Positions 35,352 through 46,764 of a DNA stretch of 64,000 nt are shown piece after piece (the stretch's first letter is position 1; each line of letters starts with the position of its first letter). The position numbers and the translations under genes are program-made. The notes below the pieces were generated by a model that did not search any database, was not told the origin of the DNA, and was given only the letters and a program-made list of their open reading frames with translations. This DNA comes from Linum tenue (Eukaryota; Streptophyta; Magnoliopsida; Malpighiales; Linaceae): NCBI GenBank assembly GCA_946122785.1, contig CAMGYJ010000006.1, forward strand, positions 47,760,066 through 47,824,065, read 5' to 3'.

Positions 35352-36473
35352 GACGTCATGTTTATAACTATCTAGCCATGACCTCTTCCAATGATTCCTA
35401 ATGGCATTGTTAATGTTTTGCGATCAATTGATATTGCTTTACATTATCATTCTCAATGATCATAGTTCATAAAGCACAATATTGATTTTCAACATCTTAG
35501 ACACTTGCGACATAGTGCACCTTTGATCAGTCAAGCAAATATTGGTAAAGAAAAATATTAATTCAAGAAAACCAACATTCACACCTCAACACCAAACTTG
35601 GATAAAAATACAATAAATTGTTGATAACGAAAAGTATTTCGTTAAAAATAAACACAAAATATCAATATAATAATGTTCCAATTCAACTTTAAAAATGACA
35701 TCAAGCTTTTAATAATGATATTAAAAACTATTAATAACAAATAAGCAAGTCACTGATAAGGATATATACTTTCATTGGAAAAAAATATTAATAATATTCA
35801 GATGCAATGTTTAATGTCAAACATCACTAAAACACATTTTTAAAATAATCATATGTAAGTTATAAAAATATGCCAAAACGTTAATAACTAACATGTGTTT
35901 CATGGATAATGCAAAAAAAAAAAAAAAAAATTATAATGATAGCAACTAATGATTATTAAGTACTTACTAGATATTATTAATACCGTGTTTTGTCAAATAT
36001 TGATAATGCTTATACACACACATTAATAACGACACCAACTACGTTACTATTTTAAACTAAAAGTTTAATAACGATATTTATATCATTAAATAAAAATTCA
36101 GTTTTCTTAATGTCATAATAACAAAATGAATCATTTAAAGAATAATAATGTCATATAAAATTATTAGAAAACAGAACACCATTAATAATAAAATAGACGA
36201 ATACCTAACAAGCATGCTTATTGATAATGACATTTCAAAAAGTTACAAAAATAAAAGAAAAATCTTAACAATACAAATCATTGATAGATTATTGCTAATG
36301 ATTTATAGTGGTCGCCTGGTCGGATTTTTTTTTTAATTATTCTTCAAATGCTTATAAAGAATTGTTCCTTCAGGAACATCCGATAAAATGATTATAAAGC
36401 ATTGCGAACTAAATTGATAATAAAATATAATAGTGAATGAACTTATGAAACATTTGCTAATATTACAAACAAA
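35352..36473. other. AT-rich DNA with scattered TTAATAAC words
   Basis: No gene. Words such as TTAATAACGACA, TTAATAACGATA and TTGATAATGACA recur irregularly, suggesting a decayed repeat. An A-run lies near 35912-35930. Confidence 0.45.
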
Positions 36474-36848
36474 ATGAAACATAAAAAGGTTATAGTACCT
36501 CGTAAAATTATTAAAAAACATGTCGATGACCAGCTTACAGTTGAACTTTTAGTGCTTTGCAATGCCATCCAGTGGTGTCTGGATTGTGGTCTCTCACAGG
36601 TTCGGTTCGAAGGAGACACAAATGTGATCATTGATAAGATAAATTTGACAGGTGCTCAAGATAATCATTTTGGAGTCATTTTTGCAGAAGTTCGTGTTTT
36701 ACTGGGAAATTTTCATGGTATTACTGTACGATTTGTAGGTCAGAATTGCAATCGGGTGGCCCACTTGGTGGCTAGAAAGGCCCATTTTTTGTATCCGGCT
36801 ACATGTCGCTCTTTTGATTTCCTTTCTTGGTTGTATACTAGATTGTAA
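36474..36848 (+). pseudogene. RNase H domain fragment (LINE-type, RVT_3)
   Basis: An open frame of 124 codons with the RVT_3-type RNase H fold signature: VELLVLCNAIQWCLDCGLSQVRFEGDTNVIIDKI, then FAEVRVLLGNFHGITVRFVGQNCNRVAHLVARKA. This domain occurs at the 3' end of plant LINEs and in related host sequences. The Glu of the E-L-L block and the Asp of EGD are present, but the N-terminal Asp strand of the fold is missing. No upstream reverse transcriptase exists, and an A-rich TTTATTAAAAAAC end follows (about 36881-36896), as for a 5'-truncated LINE copy. The ATG at 36474 is probably chance; homology begins near 36535. Confidence 0.75.
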
Positions 36849-36922
36849 TCTGTTCGATCTCTTTCTAATCAATACAAGATAATCTTTATTAAAAAACATT
36901 AATAATAACACAAATGAATACC

Positions 36923-38439
36923 TGACTCGCTACGATACAACACCAAACTGCGACCAAGTATAATCGCAGAATGGAGATGCAGTATAGTGGGATCAAGTAA
37001 TAAAAGTCAACCCAGGGTCTAGATTACTGCCTACTCCATGATTATCTATTATCTAGCGGGGAAAGTTGAGTGAGAATGAGTTTTAACTAAAGAGGAAGAA
37101 AGCAGTAAATGGTTCGGTTTCTGAAGCAAGAGAAGAGTCACTCGAGAATGAGTCCCCCTAGCTCCTTAGTTAGGTTCAAGTTGTAATTTCCCTTGGTTGA
37201 TTCACTGATGATTAAACTGCGGAAGATCCGGAAGTAGTTTGGAATCTCTTAAGTTGACCAAGCCCTCCTAGATAGACTACCCGGCGAAAGACTAGCCTTC
37301 ACCGGGATAGAATGCTAAGGCAATTCACATAGAAATGCACTACTGGAAACGGATTCCAGTACAAAGCAATGAATTAACTGACTCTCGTACAATCAATTCA
37401 ATCTTATCGATTGAAGAAGCTCTAACAACCTAATTGGATTCTATCTATCACAGGTTGAAGCAAAAATGAAGAAAAGTTTATCAGAATTCAATTGACTCAA
37501 TAAACACACTTCAATCGATTAAAACCAAGCAGTATATCATCCCAAAAGTCATTACAAGCAAGATCCTAACACATGGAACTAGGGTTCTTCATACCCAAGT
37601 GAGAGAAAGGTCTACTCCATATAGAGAGAGAGGAAAACAGAAATCAAAGAGTCATACTCATAAAGATGGGAATAATCTGCTCTATGATATAAATCTTCAC
37701 TCCTGGAGACGCAATTTAGGCTTCAATGGTAAGAAACCCACTCCAAATAGCTCTTAGGGTTTGTTCTTTGTCACTTTCTCTCTTTAGAACTCTGTTTTAG
37801 CTTAAAAAGTCGACTCCCCTCATTTTGGGTCAAATCTGCCTATTTACCTCGATACTGGAAAAAATACAGGCAAGAGCACGGTCGTGCTTCTCCTTTGACT
37901 GTGCTTTGTCTAAAATGCGCGTTTTACTTAAGTTGGGATGGGAAATTCCACAGTCACGTCTGGGTAAAACAACGACATTATTTTTTAAAGCACCGCAGGT
38001 ATTTTTTAAAGCACGGTCGTGCTTAATTCTTTGTCTGACCGTAATTTTCTTTTCTTCAGCACTCTTCAAGGGCCAGCCTCGTCTTTAAAAACATGAGCAA
38101 GACGTTTGTGAAGCACTATAGTGCTTTTAGGAAAGCTTGCCCGTAATTTGCACCTGGACCATCACCACGCTCGACATAAAAAGCACTGGCAGAGTGCTGA
38201 GTGAAGCACAGTCGTGCTTTTAGGGAAGTTTGCTTGTGTTTCTTCCTCAACTCCACTTTTGAAAAGCTTTTGAGTGATCAAACGACCTCCGATTGACCCG
38301 AAACTTGTGCTTATGCCTCCCTCTACTCGCTAGGACATGAAATATGACAAAATAACACAACCTAGCATAAAATATACCAAGACACCACAAATTCGAGACA
38401 AAATAGTTAAGAAACAAGAGTGCAAATATGGTGCTATCA
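36923..38439 (-). mobile_element. Solo LTR of an Athila-like element
   Basis: 1517 bases, displayed TGACTCGCTACG...GGTGCTATCA, flanked by ATACC (36918-36922 and 38440-38444). It shares the family landmarks and carries the palindrome word AAGCACGGTCGTGCTT and variants (about 37868-38222). No internal region. Confidence 0.9.
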
Positions 38440-38444
38440 ATACC

Positions 38445-40279
38445 TAACAACATAAATCCTAAACACATGCAACAAAAATACTAATAATTATTCATTTTAT
38501 AAAATGTTAATAATGACATTGTTAAACGTTAATATTACATTGCAAGTTTGCTCCGAAGTGAGAGTAGGTATTTTTAATTTTCAATTCCCATTTAAAAAAG
38601 GAAAAATATTAAGTTCATATTTGATTAAATATTAAATCATAATATTAGAGGGTTCTACCAAAAAAAAAAAGAAAAAGAAAAAGAGAGGGTTATGGAGAAG
38701 ACGATGGAAAGAGAGAGAAAGACAATCATTAATTAGTAATATTAATTATATTAATCATATGGGTATAATACCCCATATCGTCAACTACCTATTAACTACT
38801 AAACTTTCATTAACTACCTAATCCACTATCAGCCAATAGTAAGGCTTTTAGATTCTCTTTAACGAATGAGGCTTATGGACTAGAACTCAAGTCTACCTTT
38901 CCCTTGCCGGAATATGAAAGCTTAGGAGAAAAGGGAAAGTGGAGAAGAATAATAATTAATAACAAGGTTCAAGAATGCGCTAAGTATAAGGTACGTGTTT
39001 AAGTCTTGTCTAGCGCCCAGTTTTCTTAGACTTCGTTTAAGTGTGTCTACTCGTTGGAAGCAAAAATATTAATTTATACCAAATAATGAATAAAATAATA
39101 TTATGAGAACACTTTCACGTTGTAGTTCAAATGATTAATGACTTAGTTAACACTTAACAATAAGAAATATAACTAATAGTTCATACAATCATAGACAAGT
39201 GCTCATAAAGTTCTTGAGCTACTAAAAATATTTAAAAAAGTTTGAGTTTTTCATAAGTTTCCCTTTTGATATTGACTACCTAACTCTACCTAAATATGCA
39301 TAGTTGATACATAGGTATTACCTTACTCTACCCTGATGTTATGGATTACTAACTCATTGTGGAACTCCTAAACAAAGCATTTTTGTATTGTCCAACATTT
39401 AGGCGTTTGGTTAAACACACCTTTTTGAACCATGACGAGGCATTATCGTAAACTATGGGGTGGTTTGAAAGTTGCAATTGTTGAATAGATGTATTGTTAT
39501 GAATGCATGTATAATACTATACATGTATTGTCGAAATTGATGCATTGTAATATAGAACGTTTGATATATATGATTGTGTATGTCAAATCAACTAAAAGCT
39601 GAGACAAAACAATCGCAACACAACAATATCAATCCAATCCCAGCTAAAAGTTTAGATATAACAATCACTCATTTTGAGTGATAGTTTCTGTCACATCACA
39701 GAAACAATCCATGTATTGTTTTTACAATAAAAAATGCATTCTAAACAATCCATGTATAATAACAATCTCACCAGGGAAGTGAAGCAGTTGGTTTTAATTT
39801 GGAGAGGCGGCGGAAAGAATAGTAAAATTTGGGTGTCGCGCCTTATGTCCAGAAGATGCCCATGTAAAGGGCAGAACAGATGTTTGAATCCCAACTTGCG
39901 TATATTATTTTTCTAGATGCATCGGGCTTCACAGGATGAGAGTTACTAATTAATGCCCTAAAATTTAAAAACCTACGCTATAAAACAAACTGAAATTACA
40001 CATTTAACCCAATCCTAAAACTATGAAATTTCCATCGCCGCAAATTCTTGACCCCTCGCTATGCTCCGCCTGTCGCCGCCACCACCTCTGCTGCTGCGTC
40101 ACTCGAGAACAAAGAAGAAAAGAAAGGATCTCGCCGGCCACCAGACAAGAGACGCGTTCTGTTCAACATCATCTCCGGGAAATCGATGCCGAAGTGTTGA
40201 GGTGCTGTCGGGGAAGAGTTTAGAATGTTGTGAAGGTTCTGATCTCCGGCCCGGTGATCAGAATTACCCTTCCTTTCCG
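38445..40279. other. AT-rich DNA, no supported gene
   Basis: TTAATAAT-type words continue to about 38560. A purine run lies near 38658-38730. The stretch 39455-39780 repeats CATGTATTGT and AACAATC words and may be an unrecognised MITE. From about 40020 to 40279 the sequence is richer in GC, with an open frame (40061-40297) containing a Pro/Leu-rich start; it may be the first part of a host gene cut by element F, but no domain is recognised. Confidence 0.4.
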
Positions 40280-40284
40280 GTGAA

Positions 40285-40903
40285 TGACTCGCTCTGATTA
40301 TCACAATAAAATCCCACATAAGGTCCAAGTATAAACCTTAGATGGGTGCAATATAGGGCAAGTATGTTTAAATATCGAGTCGGGCCGGTCCATGTACCGC
40401 TACTTTGACTGTTTGAAACATTATCTAGCGGATTGGTTTTGGTGAAAACAAAGGTCCAAAACTAAATTTCTTTGTAAAGGTAAAATGGATTTGACTCTAG
40501 TTGATAAAGCTTCACCCGGGTGTTGCTCCCCCTAGCTAACAATTATAACTTGAAGATTCAAACGACCGTGTGTGGTTAGTGGGTCATAAATCGCAGGGAA
40601 GTCTAACAAGAAGCCGAAGCTACCCTTTTAGACTCTAGGTTTAGTAATGGGATACAATCCAAGTCACTAATGTGACCCTCTCAACCTATAAACTAAGGAA
40701 TGGTTTGACTTCACCCTCGAATTGGAGTTCGGACGGCCACCCACAACTAAACCCTAAGTGCTAATGCGAATTAGGAGGTTTGCCCTTTAACTAACCTAGA
40801 AAAGGAGGCATAGAATGCCCCAGGAAACCCATCTCTAATAGAGCCTCTTAAGTTAAAAAGGGTTTCTCTCTAAACTAGCTTAAGAGGCATTGAATGTCCA
40901 AGG
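40285..40903 (-). repeat. Truncated 3' LTR of element F
   Basis: Matches the first part of 62110-63731 (TGACTCGC..TATCACAATAAAATCCCAC..AGGTCCAAGTATAAACC) and then joins ORF-1 sequence directly near 40903. About 1 kb of LTR, the polypurine tract and the end of ORF-1 are deleted at the junction. Confidence 0.85.
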
Positions 40904-41419
40904 GGTCCTCAGCTTCACCGCATTAGTGTGGCTCGCCTCGTACTCCTCGTGCTGATGCTCTAGATGAATGAGGGCCCAGAATGCGGCCTGGTAATGGAAG
41001 TCGGTTGTGTACTGCCACTCCGTCATTGTCATGTACGTCGGGTCGAGCCCCATGGGCTGGGCAAAGGCATCATAGGTCAGCACTCGCAGCTGACCTCCCA
41101 GCATAAACTCCACATATGGCCTACTCTTCTTGCCGGTCGCGACGACGTGGGTGAACGTGGAGTAGAACTCCACGCAGAGCTCGTGGTAGATGAGATCGTC
41201 TATAGAGAGAAGCAGGCGCCACTGGGGATCACAGACGACCCCTGACATTGCGTCTCGGCACCTAAACATGTTGAACATGTCCAGGTCCAGCCGCCAATGC
41301 TGCCCACTCCGGCTGTCCCTCTCGTAGGCGAAATTATCTCCGAACCTTGCGTGGTTCACCAGGTAACTGATGTACTCGTGCTCCACGTTCAACATCCTGC
41401 AAAATCGACAAACATGCAC
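40904..41419 (-). pseudogene. ATHILA ORF-1-like gene of element F, truncated
   Basis: Extra gene of Athila-type elements, function unknown. The sense frame from ATG 41419 gives WRLDLDMFNMFRCRDAMSGVVCDPQWRLLLSIDDLIYHELCVEFYSTF, then RPYVEFMLGGQLRVLTYDAFAQPMGLDPTYMTMTEW, aligning with RRLLQIREKVYHELVLEFYTTF and VQFRLGGAPRSMSYQELATTLGL in element C. The last few codons before 40880 come from the LTR to which it is fused, so the C-terminal two thirds are lost. Its leader continues on the far side of element C (58037-58795). The frame itself is open for about 170 codons. Confidence 0.75.
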
Positions 41420-41448
41420 CAGACGTGGAAATAAACGGCAATCACAGC

Positions 41449-42563
41449 TGATAGACCGTTAATTACACATGTTTTCACCCCTATTCTTGAGCCGTTTGAG
41501 GTGTTGATTCTCGTGTTTTAGGCCGATTTCACGCTAGGTTGTGCTTGTTTGAGATATTTCAGGTCCTAGTACACGAATGGAGGCCTGGGAGCGAGTTTGG
41601 GGTCGATTGGACGAAGATCGGGCGCGAGGCAAGCCGATGAGGAAGCCACACGGGCACACACAAACCTCACACGGCCGTGCAAGTGACCAATGTGGCCGTG
41701 TGATTTGTGCCGAGAGCAAACACGGGCAGAGCAGCATTCCCACACGGCCGTGTGACCCTGGCCGTGTGGGAAGCCTGAAATCCAATTAATCGATACGCCG
41801 CGTTTTGAGTCACACGGGCAACTAGGTGAGCCACACGGCCGTGTGGCCTGCCCGTGTGAGTCGAAAAATCTTGGGTTTTCACCCAATTCCGAGCCACAAG
41901 TGAGAGAATCGGATTTTCAGAGCAAAAACAGAGTTTTAGAGAGAGAAAGAGCGAAGAACAAACCCTAGGAGCTATTTGGAGTGGATTCCTCACCATTGAA
42001 GCCCAGATTGCGTCCCCAGGAGTGAAGATTGACATCCCAGAGCAGATTTTCCTCATCTTTATGAGTATGACTACTCTGATTTCTGTTTTCCTCTCTCTCT
42101 CTATGGAGTAGAACCCTTCTCTCACTTGGGTATGAAGAACCCTAGTTCCTTGTGTTGGGGATTTGATTGTAATGACTTGGGATGATTATACTGCTTGGTT
42201 TTAATCGAATGATGCATGTTTTATTGAATTGATTGAAGTCTGATCAGCTTTTCTTGATTTCTGCTGCAACCTGAGATAGATAGAATCTGATTAGGTTGTT
42301 AGAGCTTCTTCATTCAATAGTAGAAGATTGGTTATACGAGAGTTAGACAGTTTACTGCTTTGTACTGGAATTCAATTCCAGTAGTGGAGTTCTGTGTTCA
42401 CAGCCTCAGCTTTCTATCCCGGTGAAGACTAGTCGTCTGCCGGGTAGTTAGACTGAGAGGGCTTGGTCAGCTTAAGAGATTCCAAGCTACTGTCAGATCT
42501 TCCGCAGTCTAATCAACAGTGAATCAACCCAGGGTAATTACAATTGAACCTAACTAAGGAGCT
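41449..42563 (+). repeat. Element C 5' LTR, 3' end lost
   Basis: TGATAGACCGTTAATTAC start, matching 56683 onward. It stops at AAGGAGCT (42563), where the 3' LTR continues with AGGGGGACTC, so about 230 bases are missing. The palindrome array is at about 41641-41862. Confidence 0.9.
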
Positions 42564-42721
42564 TGAAAGGACCTGCAAGGTTATTGGGGGGGGGGGGGGA
42601 CCTCTAGGTTATTGGGGAAACGTGAGAATTTGTTACTCTAGCTTTTTCTTTACTGCATTTTTTTCCTCTTCCACCTGTGTGCCTTCACGGGTTGCTTTTG
42701 CTGGTTGTGTGCAGGTAGTGC
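42564..42721 (+). other. Scrambled leader of element C
   Basis: TTGAAAGGACCTGCAAGG here repeats gag sequence found at 42765-42781. A run of about 14 G (42586-42599) stands where the primer site should be, then CCTCTAGGTTATTGGGG as in the leader of D. The tRNA-Asp primer site is therefore absent. Confidence 0.8.
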
Positions 42722-43252
42722 ATGACCCGTAGCCAGTCAGGGGAACTACTACCATTAGACCAGGAGCTTGAAAGGACCTGCAGGAACTTCAAGCGTCTCT
42801 AAAGGCCCGACTGGCTGCGGAGGAGAGCTAGCACAGCTGCAGATCACTGACGAAGAGGAGATGGCTGATCCAGAGAAACAGGATGTGATTAATCCAGAGG
42901 AGCAGACCTTGGGATCCTACTGGACCGCCAGAACCGCGGACATGAGGTCACCCATTCAATACCCTCATGTCCCAGCCAACAATTTTGAGGTGAGCACATC
43001 AGTAATCACCATGCTGCGCGGTTCAGTGGTGTTCCGAGGCAAAGAGGGGGAGTGCCCCCGATCACATCTTAGGCGATTCCACGAGCTCATCGATGGAATC
43101 AAGATCAATGGGGTCCCAGCAGATGCCATCCAGCTGAGGTACTTCCCATTCACCCTGGAGGGGCAGGCCAAGGAGTGGCTAGACACTCGACCTCCGGGCT
43201 CTATCACCACATTGGCCAACCTGGCGGACAAGTTCCTCACCCGCTACCATCC
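42722..43252 (+). pseudogene. Element C gag, 5' part
   Basis: Particle protein fragment. ATG 42722 starts MTRSQSGELLPLDQELERTCRNFKR, then a deletion near 42799 creates a TAA (element D has GGGCTCTAAAGG in a different frame here). In the shifted frame it reads MADPEKQDVINPEEQTLGSYWTARTADMRSPIQYPHVPANNFEV, then GECPRSHLRRFHELIDGIKINGVPADAIQLRYFPFTLEGQAKEWLDTRPPGSITT, the retrotransposon gag core, to FLTRYH at 43249. Element D is inserted here and the frame resumes at 49952 with PSKTADLQKQ. Confidence 0.85.
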
Positions 43253-44599
43253 TGATAGACCGTCATTTACACATGTTTTTACCCCCATTCTTACACCGTT
43301 TGAGGTGTTGATTCTCGTGTTTTAGGCCGATTTCACGCTAGGTTGTGCTTGTTTGTGATATTTCAGGTCCTAGTACGTGAATGAAGGCTTAGGAGCGAGT
43401 CTGGGGTCGTTTGGACGAAGAACGGACGAATGGCGAGGTTTTTGGGGAGCTGCACGGGAAGACCAGGGAGACGCACGGCCGTGCACGTGAGCAATATGGC
43501 CGTGCGCTTTACGCCGAGGCCACGCACGGGCAACCCCTGAAGATCGCACGGCCGTGCATCCTGGCCGTGCGAGAAGCCTGAGGTCGAACTAATTGATACG
43601 CCGCATTTTGGAGTGCACGGCCAAGTGGGTGATCTGCACGGCCGTGCACCCTGGCCGTGCGAGTCGGGAATTCCTGGTTTTAGAGCCTATTCCGAGCGAA
43701 AAGTGGGAGAATCGTGTTTTCAGAGCAAAAACAGAGCCCTAGAGAGAGAAAGTACGAAGAACACACCCTAGAAGCTGTCTTAGAGATGGATTTCATCAAT
43801 CGGGCTTGGAGATCGTCATAGGAGTGAAAATCATCGTCCCGGAGCAGATTATCCTCATCGTTATGAGTATGACTAATCCGATTCTTGTTTTCTCTTCTCT
43901 CTCTATGGAGTAGAACCTTTCTCTCACTTGGGTATGAAGAACCCTAGTTCCTTGTGTTAGGGATTTGATTGTAATGACTTGGGATGATATTACTGTTTGA
44001 TTTTAATCGAATGACGCATGTTTATTGAATTGATTTGAGTCTGATCAGCTTTTCTCAATTTCTGCTGCAACCTGAGATAGATAGAATCTGATTAGGTTGT
44101 TAGAGCCTCTTCATTCGATAGTAGGAGATTGGCTATACGAGAGTTAGCCAGTTTACTGCTTTGTACTGGTGTTCTTGGCGCCAGTAGTGGAGTTCTGTGT
44201 TCATAGCCTCAGCTTTCTATCCCGGTGAAGACTAGTCGTCTGCCGGGTAGTTAGACTGAGAGGGCTTGGTCAGCTTAAGAGATTCCAAGCTACTGTCGGA
44301 TCTTCCGCAGTCTAATCAACAGTAAATCAACCCAGGGAATTGCAATTGAACCTAACTAAGGGGCTAGGGGGACTCAATCCCGAGTGACTCTTGCCTGCTT
44401 TAGAAAACCGAACAATTTACTGCTTTCTTGTTGCTTTTACTTTTCACAACAATCACTCGAACTAGTTTGCTAGATAATAGAGAATCACGGAGTAAGCAGT
44501 AGATCTAGACCCCGGGTTGATAATTAAACTTGCCTGTTACTGCATTCCCGGACTGCGATTACACTTGGTCGCAGTTTGGTGTTGTGTTTTGGCGTGTCA
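43253..44599 (+). repeat. Element D 5' LTR
   Basis: TGATAGACCGTCATTTAC...GGCGTGTCA, 1347 bases, directly followed by the primer site. Word CGCACGGCCGTGCG at about 43451-43668. Confidence 0.93.
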
Positions 44600-44605
44600 A
44601 GTTTT

Positions 44606-44623
44606 TGGCGCCGTTGCCGGGGA
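44606..44623 (+). promoter_or_regulatory. Primer binding site, tRNA-Asp (element D)
   Basis: TGGCGCCGTTGCCGGGGA is exactly complementary to the 3' end of plant tRNA-Asp (TCCCCGGCAACGGCGCCA). It lies six bases after the LTR end and is intact. Confidence 0.93.
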
Positions 44624-44743
44624 CCCCTCTAGGTTATTGGGGAAACGTGATAATTTGTTACTCTAGCTTTTTCTTTATTGCATTTTTCTTTTCCACCTGT
44701 GTGCCTTCACGGGTTGTTTCTGCTGACTGTGTGCAGGTAGTGC

Positions 44744-46719
44744 ATGACCCGTAGCCAGTCGGGAGATCTACTACCGTTAGACCAGGAGCTTGAACGAACT
44801 TGCAGGAACTTCAAGCGGGCTCTAAAGGCACGACTGGCTGCGGAGGAGGAGCTACCACAGCTGCCGTTAGAAGAAGAAGAAGGAGAGATGGCTGATCCAG
44901 AGAACCGTGATGTGATCCCAGAGGAGCAGACCATGGGATCCTACTGGACCGCTAGGGCTGCAGACATGAGGTCACCCATTCAACACCCTCATGTCCCAGC
45001 CAACAACTTTGAGGTGAGCACCTCGGTGATCACCATGCTGCGCGGTTCAATGGTGTTCCGTGGTAAGGAGGGAGAGTGCCCTCGATCACATCTCAGGCGA
45101 TTCCACGAGCTCATCGATGGAATCAAGATCAATGGGGTACCAGCAGATGCCATCCAGCTGCGGTACTTCCCATTCACTCTGGAGGGGCAGGCCAAGGAGT
45201 GGCTAGACACTCGACCTCCGGGCTCCATCACCACGTTCGCCAACCTGGCGGACAAGTTCCTCACCCGCTACCATCCTCCATCCAAGACAGCTGATCTCCA
45301 GAAGCAGATTACACATTTTTCTCAGGATGAGGATGAGACCATTAGGGATGCTTGGGAGAGATACACCAGCCTCTTTCTCAGGTGTCCCAATCATGGTTTC
45401 AATGATGCATTCAAGGTGGGCACCTTCTATCACGCCCTCTTCCCGGAGGACAAGCAGCTGATCGATTCGGTTTGTGGCGGGAACATGCTGACCAAAACCC
45501 CGCCACAGCTGAATCAACTCTTTGAGGAGATGGCGGAGAACGGTTATGACTGGGGCACTGTCAGGTAGGGCTGGCTATTTGGACCGGGACCGGATGAAAA
45601 ACCGGAAACCGGACCGTATAACCCGGACCGAGACCGGACCGGGACCGAATAGTAAACAATCCAATCCAATCTTTGGGCTTAGATTTGAGGTAAAAAACCG
45701 GATAAAGACCGGATAAGAGAGCTCAACACCCAAAACTTAAGGGTAATTTGCATAAACGGTCACAAACCTTTGCACTTAGTACAAAACTTAACCAACTCCT
45801 CACCCTTTTAGGCCTTAGGCCACTCAAATTCCCACAATCTCAATATAAAATCAAGACCGAATTGGGACCGGACCGGGTCAAGACCGGACTGTATCCAATC
45901 CAATCTTCGGTCCTTATATTTTCAAAAAAACCGGACTGGACCGGATCAATTTGGGCCAATTTAACCGGACCGGACCGTATAGCCACCCCTACTGTCAGGA
46001 GATCGCGACGAGCACCTGGATGGGGTGTGCATGCTGTGGGCACCCAGTCATCTGATTTGGTGCAGGTGGTATCGAAGCTGGTTTCAGCTATCGATCGTTC
46101 TGGTATGATTCCAGGGACCGGACAGCAGCAGGCGATGCTCTGCCAATGGTGCGAAAGCACCCATCATACGGTGGAGGACTGCCAGGCGATGAAGGAATCA
46201 ACCACACCCCAGGAGCAGGTGAACTTCATCAACAATGTCAGGTGCAATGACCCCTACAGCAACACGTACAATGAGGGGTGGCGCCAGCATCCTAACTTCT
46301 CCTGGGCTGGGCCAAATCCCAAACCACCAGCTCCACAGGGACCACCAGGCTTCCAGCGGCCACCATATCAGCCCAGACAGGGGCAATTCCAGCAGCAACA
46401 ACAGTCTCTCTATCAGCCCATGCAGGGGCATGCTGCTCAATCACAGCCGCGGCCTTTCCAGCAGCCAGGTGCAGCCCCTGCTGCCCCAGTGCAGAATGAT
46501 CAGATGGCTGAACTGCGGGACTTGGTAGGCTCTCTCGCCAGTGCTAGTGCTCAGAAATTCAGCACCTTTGAGCAGTTCATGGAGAAGGCCTCGGGTAAAC
46601 TCCTGGCTCTTGAAGCTGGCCAGAGGAACACACAGGCCGTTTTGCAGGATATCCAGACCCAGCTGGGGAGCGTGGCCCAGGCAGTGGCTCAAAGGGATCC
46701 TGGTACTCTACCCGGGTAG
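44744..46719 (+). pseudogene. Element D gag, interrupted by a hAT MITE
   Basis: Particle-forming Gag. ATG 44744 opens MTRSQSGDLLPLDQELERTCRNFKRALKARLAAEEELPQ; the Athila-type gag core follows (NNFEVSTSVITML..HLRRFHELIDGIKINGV..YFPFTLEGQAKEWLDTRPP), then RDAWERYTSLFLRCPNHGFNDAFKVGTFYHALFPEDK. The MITE 45566-45991 splits the frame after YDWGTVR; removing it and one copy of CTGTCAGG rejoins it to RSRRAPGWGVHAVGTQ. A CCHC knuckle (CQWCESTHHTVEDC), a Gln/Pro-rich stretch and a short coiled region follow. A TAG at 46717-46719 ends it where element C has CAG, so at least two lesions are present. Confidence 0.9.
45566..45991. mobile_element. hAT-type MITE
   Basis: 426 bases flanked by CTGTCAGG (45558-45565 and 45992-45999). 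Ends TAGGGCTGGCTATTTGG and the complement of GTATAGCCACCCCTA. GGACCGG/CCGGTCC words crowd both ends. The youngest layer of the four-deep nest. Confidence 0.93.
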
Positions 46720-46764
46720 ACCATCCCTCATCCGCAGACCCCGGATGAGCGCTGCAATGCCATC

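Noticed and set aside
41641..41862. CRISPR-like look of the repeated GGCCGTG words
   Set aside because: Spacers are uneven, words alternate between full palindromes and halves, and the array lies in a eukaryotic LTR with TSDs. It is not a CRISPR array.
41667..42125. 152-codon minus-strand frames in the C LTRs (also 56901-57359)
   Set aside because: They recur only because the two LTRs are copies. No domain is recognisable, and they cross the palindrome array.
44606..44623. tRNA-like sequence TGGCGCCGTTGCCGGGGA
   Set aside because: It is only the 18-base complement of the tRNA-Asp 3' end next to an LTR, that is, a primer site and not a tRNA gene.
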